A DNA stretch of 64,000 nt. It comes from Acridotheres tristis (lineage: Eukaryota > Chordata > Aves > Passeriformes > Sturnidae). The DNA is taken from positions 12,752,747-12,816,746 of the forward strand of contig CM072902.1 in NCBI GenBank assembly GCA_037013685.1, in the 5' to 3' direction. Both the position numbers and the translations under genes were made by a program. Every line of letters starts with the position of its first letter. The first letter of the stretch is position 1. Shown here piece after piece: positions 56,673 to 64,000 of the stretch. Below the pieces are notes generated by a model. That model was not told the DNA's origin. It searched no databases and saw only the letters and a program-made list of their open reading frames with translations.

Positions 56673-56819
56673 GGCCAAGGTGAAGAAGGGAGTGAACATC
56701 CTGGGAGCCAGGACCAGTGACCCCCGGCAGTGGGACGTGAAGCAGGAGGTGGGCAATGGTGGGAAGCACTCGACCACTACAGTTCTGTGTCAGAGGATAG
56801 CCCCAGGTTCAAGGAACAG
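56673..56819 (+). CDS. TMEM132C: TMEM132-family gene, next coding exon (probably exon 3 of TMEM132C)
   Basis: This 147-bp exon encodes 49 residues starting AKVKKGVNIL and containing SDPRQWDVKQEVGNGGKHS and VLCQRIAP, ending SRN plus a split Arg codon. It matches the start of the TMEM132 middle extracellular domain. The acceptor is TTTCCTCCAG ending at 56672 and the donor is CAG|GTATGA at 56820. The first base, G, completes the AG left by the exon ending at 5269, restoring Arg and the same frame. The exon is a multiple of three and again ends after two bases of an Arg codon, so skipping it would keep the frame. Beyond the donor the frame runs into intron (YETHLLSTLN) with no family resemblance, which supports the exon end. 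No later TMEM132 exon was recognised before 64000. The family call is strong; the paralogue call is moderate. Confidence 0.92.
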
Positions 56820-56825
56820 GTATGA
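56817..56825 (+). other. Splice donor of intron 3
   Basis: CAG|GTATGA with the boundary after 56819. The family-like protein sequence stops exactly here, again after two bases of an Arg codon. Confidence 0.85.
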
Positions 56826-59800
56826 AACTCATCTTCTCAGCACATTAAACTCCTTTATGTCCATGGTTCCATTCAGGGCTCTTATTAGCACTGCTCACAG
56901 CTATTAAAGCTGGAGCCTGGAAATCTGCAGGCACTCACGTTAGCTGTGGTGCCATCTGCTCATCTGTAATGGGTAATAAAACCCTTCAGTTCAAACGAAA
57001 AAAATTAATAGAACAGACCTGTATTGGGGCTGGGGTGGTGTCATTTTGGCAGCAGTATGAATATTCTTAATTTCAAAGGGTTTTACTGAACCTTTAATTT
57101 TTTTTTGGCTTGATAGTTTTGACCTTGTTTCTCTGAACGTGTCACAGCCTCTGTGGCTGGTTCATTGAGCAAGCAGTGAATTCTTCCAGAGTGAGCCACT
57201 GAGCAGGGTCATTCCAACCTCCCAGTGTGAAATACAGCAGAATCCCCTTTGGCAAACAGCTGATTCGTGCAGACCTGGAGGCTCCTTTGGTTTGCTGGGT
57301 CACTGTGTGAGGCAGAGCCCTGTGGGGAGCACTGGGATGAACTGGGCTGCCAGTGCCTGCCTCCCTGCTGGGTTCTAGGGACTGGTCTGGCTGTTCCACA
57401 GCACTGAAGCAGAGCTTTCTCCATAATTAGGATTGTCTTCCATGGCACACAGTAAAGTTGTGTATTTTCAGTGGAAATTACTTTGCTATTCCCAGGTATG
57501 ATAATGAATTCTCACAGTGCTGCTGTCCATTAGTCCCTGCAGAGGATTTCCCTCTGTACAGATCCAAACAACCCTTCCCCAGCTCTGTGATTATTGTCAG
57601 CCCCAAACCTGGGCTCATGGAAGAGCATCATGAAATCCTTGCTGGGTGCTGGGCTGGTTATTGCACAGAGAGCCTGAGCAGATTTTAACTTCTGTTTTCT
57701 GGGCCCAAATACTGGACATTGTAAAGTGCAGAAATTCCTCTTGCCATGAGCAGCTCCTGATGAGCTGATAGTCTGAGTCAGTGCATTTCCACTTGGTGCA
57801 TGATTTTCCCTGTCTTTATCTCCATCCTGAGTCTTCCATTCTGGTTTTTCCTCCCTGTCCAGCTGAGGAGGGGAGAGATGGAGCTGCTTTAGTGGGCACC
57901 TGGCATCCAGCCAGGGTCAGTTCACCTGAGGAGAGGTAAAGGGAAAGGAGAAATGCATCATTTGAGGCTGCCAGGAGTAAAAACTAAAGCAGTTTGAAAG
58001 GGAGGACGTGGCTTTAGAGCAGCATGCAGCTCTGAGCAGATTTGCAACTGCAGAACTATAATAGTCAGGTTATCAAACCCCAAATTAAATCTCCTCGATC
58101 CAATTTGCATGAAGTCTAATTAACCCATAAAAATATTTTTGGCACTAATTATGCAAATAAAACTCAACGTTTTAATTAATGCCTCTCTCATTTGTGCATG
58201 TAAATAGTTGCTGTCTTCTGAAAGCACGATGAGCCTTGGTTTCAGTGAAATGTTTGTGCACAGGGAAGAGCTGGGCAGGGAGACCTGCAGGCCAGCACTC
58301 GGTGTCGTGGCCATTGCTGAGTTTTTGGTGTCACTTGGAGCCCTCTGCACAGAGCACAAACTCTCTGCTGGGCTCATTTCATTCGGTGGGGAATGGTGAG
58401 TCCCCGATGGGAATTCCCAGTGCTGCCAGCAGCCCTTGCAGGCTGGGTGAGCAGTGCAGCTCCTGGGGGGATGTGCAGTTCCCTGCTGAGGTCAGGGGGG
58501 TGTGAGGAGCAGTTCTGGAGCTCCAGCACCAGCCCTGGCTCATCCTCCCTGCAGCAAACTCAGCCAGCTCAGAAATGTTGGTTCATTTATGTAGCAGAAG
58601 GAGTTTTCCACCGTGTTTGCTCAGAAATCTCCCTGCTGCACCGTGGAGAGCCATTGCACTCTTTCCCCTTCATACCCCAAGAGAAAAGTGCCCAGACTCA
58701 ATAAAAATACTCATTTTTCTTTCCAGCTTTTCCTTTCTTGCACATTTCTCTGTCATTAGTATGTGGATATAATTACACTGTAAACACTTTGAGAGAAGCA
58801 GTTTGAGTCTGAATGCAACAGCAGCTAATACATCTTTCACTTTATATAAATAATAGAACACAAGAGATATTTTAGATACATCACATCAATAATTGTTTAC
58901 CATTACCTTTTGAGAATTTAAGTGGGTCATACTTCTTTACTTTTTCAAGAAATACTTTGTGGTGCTAAAGCCAGGAACCAGAGCTTGGCTTGAAATTATT
59001 CCAAAAGGCTTTGCAACTATGGCAAGTAACTACAAACAGCTTGAAATCAGCAATGTTTGTGTGCCTCATAATGCAGTTTCTGCTGAGATTTAAGTAGCTA
59101 TTGATGAGGATAACAACAGTGTTGATTAGTGAAAACAAGGCTCAGGCAACTGCTTGGTTGCTTGTTTTCCTTTGTTGTTTCTGCTTCTGGGAGTTTGATG
59201 TGAGTGCTTGGGGTAGACAAAAGGGTATTTTTGGTTACTGCTGGCACCAGTTCCATCTCTCAGTATTGTCTCTGTTTGGTTCCAGCCTCGGTGAGACTCG
59301 AGTGGTGATTCCCGAGGTACCACACTCACCTGAGAGCAGCCCTGGTGGGAGGGCTCCTGGTTTTTGTGTACTTTATTCTGGATTGGCACACAGGGGAGGG
59401 GAGCTGTTCCAAGGCAGAGCAGGGGCTCTTTGTGTTGTTTATTTGTTTATTTGTTGAATGTAGGAAACTGCAGCACAGCAGAGCTTCACCTGCTGCCTTG
59501 CAGGTGTGGGGTGAGAAAGGCAGGTGAAGGGTAGGGGCAAGGAGGGTGCAGGGAATTTCTTAGGCTGGCTTCTCTGCCAAAGCACCAGAGCATCCTAAAC
59601 TGAGTCTGATCTAGGCCTGACTCCTTGCTCCTGCAGACCTGGGGCTGTCCTGGACCAAGCTGCCCTCATGTGCTCTCAGGCTGACATCTCTGCCCTGGAT
59701 GTGGCACTTGGTCTGTGGGGCTCTGGGCTCACCCAGCACTGGGGATTCCTGCCAGCAGGGCACAGAGCTGAGCAGAGACTTGGGAGAGCTGACACCATGG

Positions 59801-60844
59801 AAAACTGCTGTGATGCAGCCCTTGATCCTCTTGGCCTTGAACCTTTGGAGAGGGCTGTGGGCTTAGGGCTCAGTCTGATACAGGGGCAGGCTGGGGGACA
59901 GTGCTGCCAGATGTTGTGCTGATGTTTGAGGCCGTGCCACAGTCACTCCCTGGCTCTCACCACGCGTGTGCAGGTGGATTCTGTGGGACTGGGGCTGCTG
60001 TGCTGGTTTTTAGCAGTGTCTGGGCATGGCTGCCTGCACGTGGAGACACTGCTGGTGTTGCCAGGCTGTGTTTGCTACCAGCAGCACGTGCAGAAAGCAA
60101 CAAAGCAGCTGCAATTCTGTGCAGATCCCTGCTCTGTCTGGTAGCACCATATGCTGCTGAGGGATGTCAGTGAAATAAATCCTCTTGGGATTGAAAAACA
60201 AAAGTAAAGTGTGCGTGAACAACATGAGTGGGGCTTGGAAAAGTGTGAGCCATGTGGAGTGTGTGTGCTGTGCCAGAACACAGCCAGTCTGTGCCCAGGA
60301 TGTGAACAGACAAGAGCAGTCACACAGTATGAGCAGGGAAGATGTTATTAATTATTTCAGAATCTGGGTCACCCTGCCCTGGCAGTTCTGGGTCAGAGTG
60401 GTTTGCAGAGCTCAGCAGAGTGGCACTGGTGCCTGCTGACCTCAAAACCTCTCAGCCCCAGCAGAGAAGCACGATCCTCACAAGGATTCAGAGGTTTAAT
60501 GCTTGTGGGTCAGGATTTTTGCATGCCAGTTGTTCATCCTTTGGACTGATAACTGAGGCAGGAGCAGAGATGGCACATGCCACTGCTGCAGGTGCTTGGG
60601 AATTTGTGCAGGTCTGCAAGAAGTCACATCTGTGTCTGCAGGGACTGAGCTGTACAAACTGCAGAGACACTTTGGGAGGGAGACACCAGCAATGATGTCT
60701 TACACCATTAAACCCTGAAACAGAAACAATTTCCATTCATTTACGAGAAATTCACATGTGAGCAGGCATTATATATAGATATATGAACAAACGGAGAGCT
60801 CAGGAGAATCTCCATTCTTCACTGCATGTGAGGGAAAACGTTGT
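56826..60844. other. Intronic stretch, no gene seen
   Basis: About 4 kb of intron 3. Frames up to 118 codons show no TMEM132-like or other family signature. No array was noticed. Confidence 0.5.
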
Positions 60845-61223
60845 GACAAAGGATGAGGAAAAGGCTGAGGTATTAAATGCCCTCAGCTGAGCAGAATGAA
60901 GCCTCCATAATTCAAGGGAAAACTGGGAGAAGAGCCTGGAGGTGTTGGTCGGCAGCTGGCTGAGCTTGTGCCAGTTGTGTGCTCAGGCAGGGCAAGAGGA
61001 GATGCCTCAAATTGCACCATGAGAGATTTAGATTGGATTTGAGGAAAGAATTCACCACTGCACTGGGACAGGCTGCCCAGGGAAGGTGTCCCTGGAGTAT
61101 GTGACAGACAAGTGGATGTGGTGCTGGAGGATGAGCTTTGATAATGGACTTGGCAGTGCTGGGTGAGTGGTTGGACTCCACCTTAATTAAAAGTCTTCCA
61201 ACCTCAACAAGTCCACGATTCTG
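60845..61223 (+). mobile_element. CR1 LINE fragment with internal deletions, + strand
   Basis: The segment opens with AAGGATGAGGAAAAGGCTGA, a stretch from the CR1 ORF2 region. It then jumps to GTTGGTCGGCAGCTGGCTGA, GAGATGCCTCAAATTGCACC, GATTTAGATTGGATTTGAGG, ACAGGCTGCCCAGGGAAGG and TGGACTTGGCAGTGCTGGGT, ending near CAACCTCAACAAGTCCACGA and TTCT at the CR1 3' end. Order and orientation match CR1, but long parts of the element are missing and no frame is intact, so the copy is dead. Confidence 0.82.
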
Positions 61224-61402
61224 GCCCTTGATTTGAAGCATTGTGCCCATTTCAGGGCAGCCTTTTAGGCTGCTGGCAAATGCCTGGTGCAGCCCTGGGA
61301 GCTCCCAGCCTGAGTCATTCTTGTGCTGAGCATCTGTGTGCTCCCAGTGCCACGTGAAAATGTGTGTGTGGCTGTCCATAACTGCAGCACGAGTTACAGC
61401 TG

Positions 61403-62383
61403 AGCCCTCACCTGCTGCTTTATCCATCCTTCACCTGCTGCTTTATCCATCCTTCACCTCCTGCTTTATCCATCCTTCACCTTCTCCTTTAACCATCCTT
61501 CACCTGCTGCTTTATCCATCCTTCCATTCTCTGCTTTATCCATCCTTCACCTGCTGCTTTATCCATCCTTCACCTCCTGCTTTATCCATCCTTCCATTCT
61601 CTGCTTTATCCATCCTTCACCTGCTGCTTTATCCATCCTTCACCTCCTGCTTTATCCATCCTTCCATTCTCTGCTTTATCCATCCTTCACCTGCTGCTTT
61701 AACCATCCTTCCATTCTCTGCTTTATCCATCCTTCACCTCCTGCTTTATCCATCCTTCACCTCCTGCTTTATCCATCCTTCCATTCTCTGCTTTAACCAT
61801 CCTTCACCTCCTGCTTTATCCATCCTTCCATTCTCTGCTTTATCCATCCTTCACCTCCTGCTTTATCCATCCTTCACCTCCTGCTTTATCCATCCTTCAT
61901 CTGCTGCTTTAACCATCCTTCACCTCCTGCTTTATCCATCCTTCCATTCTCTGCTTTATCCATCCTTCATCTGCTGCTTTATCCATCCTTCACCTCCTGC
62001 TTTATCCATCCTTCCATTCTCTGCTTTCTCATCCTTCCCCTCCCTGCTTTATCCATCTTCCCCTCCCTTCTTTAACCATCCTTCACTTGCTGCTTTAACC
62101 ATCCTTCCCTTCCCTTCCCTTCCCTTCCCTTCCCTTCCCTTCCCTTCCCTTCCCTTCCCTTCCCTTCCCTTCCCTTCCCTTCCCTTCCCTTCCCTTCCCT
62201 TCCCTTCCCTTCCCTTCCCTTCCCTTCCCTTCCCTTCCCTTCCCTTCCCTTCCCTTCCCTTCCCTTCCCTTTTTTATCCATCCTTCACCTGCTGCTTTAT
62301 CCATCCTTCCATTCTCTGCTTTATCCATCCTTCCCCTCCCTTCTTTAACCATCCTCTCCCTGCTTTATCCATCCTCCCCTCCC
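61403..62383. repeat. Composite minisatellite, 23/24-bp CTTTATCCATCCTTC units, about 980 bp
   Basis: Two main unit types alternate: a 23-base form with CTTTATCCATCCTTCACCTG and a 24-base form with CTTTATCCATCCTTCCATTC. A minority start CTTTAACC. The block is interrupted at 62104-62271 by a pure TTCCC run and resumes afterwards. A 421-codon open frame (61336-62601) crosses it only because none of the unit's phases contains a stop; Pro-Ser-Phe/Leu repeats of this kind are not taken as a protein. Confidence 0.95.
62104..62271. repeat. TTCCC microsatellite inside the composite array, about 33 copies
   Basis: A perfect TTCCC run of about 168 bases, same motif and orientation as the tract at 33619-33810. 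It is flanked on both sides by CATCCTTC units, so it probably grew out of the CCTTCCC sequence in those units. Confidence 0.97.
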
Positions 62384-64000
62384 TGATTTCTCATCTGGTC
62401 TCCCATCTGACCCCTCTTTCCGTGCTGTCCTTGCCCTGGGAGGTGTCTGTGTTGGGCTGGGCAGGTCAGAGCAGGGCACAGGTGGCTGCAGGGTGCAGGG
62501 GCGGTGCCAGGGCCACTCTGCACATCTGCACCCCGGGATGGGGCTCAGCCAGCTGTGCCATGGAGCAGTGTCTTTTCTGGGGCACACAGGGCTGGGGTTA
62601 GAAGGTGTGTTCCCCAAGGAGCCTTTCATGTGGCTGCTGTCGTGCTGCTGTGAGTGTCAGCAGTGTTGCTCAGAGCCCTGAGCCCGGAGGGAGCAGGAGG
62701 GGTGTCTGTGTCTCTCAGGAATAGCTGCTGCAGGAAGGACGTGGCTGCTCCTCTGGCTCTGCCTGCTGCAGTGTCTCAGTGTCTCACTGCTCCCTTGGCA
62801 GGGAATATTTGTATCCTAGAGCTCCCTGGAGCCCTGGGTGCCTGTGGGACCAGGGCAGCTTGCTGAGGGTTAACCCAGCCCTCCCTGCCTTTATGGAAAA
62901 GTGAATTCCACGGGAGCCCTGCCCTGGTGGACAAGGACCCTCACAGAGCCTGAATGACCCTTTCTCCCCACTACTCTCACTAATGCGAGTTCAGAAAGAC
63001 ACAATTTGAGATAACTGGAGCAATTGTCATGGCAACAGCACAGCTCTGAGTGGTTTTCCTGCAGCAGCTGCCCCTGTGCAGCCCCAGCCTGGCCCCTCCA
63101 GCAGCACTGGGAGGGCAGACACACAAAACTGAGCATCCAGCACTAACTCTGCTCACTGCTCAGCAGCAGCACCTCCTCTCCAACAGCCTGGTCAGAAAAC
63201 AAACTGCCTCTGCACGAGGGGTGGGCAGGATAATAACTGCAAAGTATTTTCTTCCCGATCAGGTATTCACAACATTCTCTCTTCTGGTGGAAATTCGAAG
63301 CAGGGGGTTATAATCTCACGGAGGTTTTTGAAGGCCAGCTGTTAGGTGCTGCTAAAAGGAGTTTTCTTGTTGGATTTCAACAGAACCACTGTTAGACTTA
63401 GTGCTGACCATTCAAAAAATACTACAATAATCCTCATACCTAACTTAAAATAGTATTAGCCAAGGAGCAAGGCATGCCCATGAGTTTTTTATCTAAGAGA
63501 AGAAATTAATTAGTAGAGATGAGATAAGAACATGCATTAAAGAGATCTATCCACGATCTCTACAGAACCTTCAGTTGCAGTGATTGTTCTTTTTAATCTA
63601 CTTTGGAGTTCCTGGGTCTGTTGGGAAGCAGAAGGGCTGAAGCTCCAAGAGAAGGGGCATTCTTCACATATTTTTTGCCCAAATGAAAGCATCAGATTTG
63701 TTTGCACGGCAAATTCGTGTAGTTTGGAAAAGCTTTTTGCATGTTTATCAAAACCAAATGCTGGAGGCTCAGTCGATGCCTGCACTAACCCAGCCTTGCT
63801 GCTGCTGCTTTCCAGGCAGGTTGGATGCATTGTTTTATTTCATTCTGATGTAAATGGAGCAGAGCCCACACAATCACAACGGATGTGCAGCCGTGGAATG
63901 ATGGACAAGAGCTTTCCGTCCATCCGGATTGACAGACAGGTTCAGTAATGACTGTAACTGCTGGTGTCCGGGGTCAGAGCATTTTCTGACTCCCTGACAA
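62384..64000. other. Intronic stretch to the window end, no gene seen
   Basis: The first 800 bases are GC-richer, and the rest is ordinary intron. Frames up to 122 codons (63580-63948) have no recognised content. Confidence 0.5.

Larger units (their letters stand above)
56820..64000 (+). other. 5' part of intron 3; no further exon seen
   Basis: Apart from a CR1 fragment at 60.8-61.2 kb and a composite minisatellite at 61.4-62.4 kb, nothing stands out. The next TMEM132 coding exon was looked for in the translated frames and not recognised, so it presumably lies beyond the window. Confidence 0.75.

Noticed and set aside
61336..62601. 421-codon open frame, the longest in the window
   Set aside because: Almost all of it is a 23/24-bp minisatellite and a TTCCC run with no stops; Pro/Ser/Leu periodicity is an artefact.
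56820..64000. Search for the next TMEM132 exon
   Set aside because: No translated frame here shows family motifs, so no exon is called.

Overview
The window is vertebrate nuclear DNA, most likely from a bird and probably a songbird. It is intron-dominated, with isolated exons flanked by canonical splice sites. The recognisable interspersed repeats are CR1-type LINE fragments, and I saw no mammalian Alu, B1/B2 or L1 signature. No prokaryotic operon, tRNA, rRNA or CRISPR array was seen. The species assignment is inference.

One gene can be supported. It lies on the + strand and belongs to the TMEM132 family of single-pass neural membrane proteins; TMEM132C is the best paralogue guess. Two coding exons are present: a large one at 4381-5269 (889 bp) and a small one at 56673-56819 (147 bp). 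The first ends after two bases of a codon and the second starts with the missing third base, so they join in frame as consecutive exons. The signal-peptide exon lies upstream of base 1, and the remaining extracellular, transmembrane and cytoplasmic exons lie beyond base 64000. The layout is intron 1 (1-4380, partial), exon 2, a 51.4 kb intron 2, exon 3, and intron 3 (56820-64000, partial). Exon numbers assume the usual family structure.

Intron 2 and the start of intron 3 are very rich in tandem repeats. I count about sixteen arrays: 57-bp units at 7.75 kb, 33-bp at 10.9 kb, AT-rich at 11.6 kb, purine GGA/GGAT at 20.4 kb, CAGGTG-rich at 21.9 kb, 31-bp at 23.85 kb, about 52-bp at 31.2 kb, TTCCC at 33.6 kb, 47/48-bp at 34.9 kb, 33-bp at 38.6 kb, AT-rich 24-bp at 43.0 and 43.6 kb, 24-bp CAG-rich at 48.2 kb, about 30-bp at 50.8 kb, 16-bp at 52.7 kb, and a composite 23/24-bp plus TTCCC block at 61.4-62.4 kb. 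Most of the longest open reading frames in the window are by-products of these arrays. Four CR1 fragments and one 180-bp dispersed duplication complete the picture.

No new multi-gene system is visible. The most interesting observations are structural. The 50.8 kb array repeats a pyrimidine-tract/CAG/GTGAG motif that resembles recursive splice sites inside a very long intron. The 16-bp array has a 210-bp higher-order duplication. Two far-apart TTCCC tracts can form G-quadruplex or triplex structures. An AT-rich minisatellite is split by an LTR-like unique segment.
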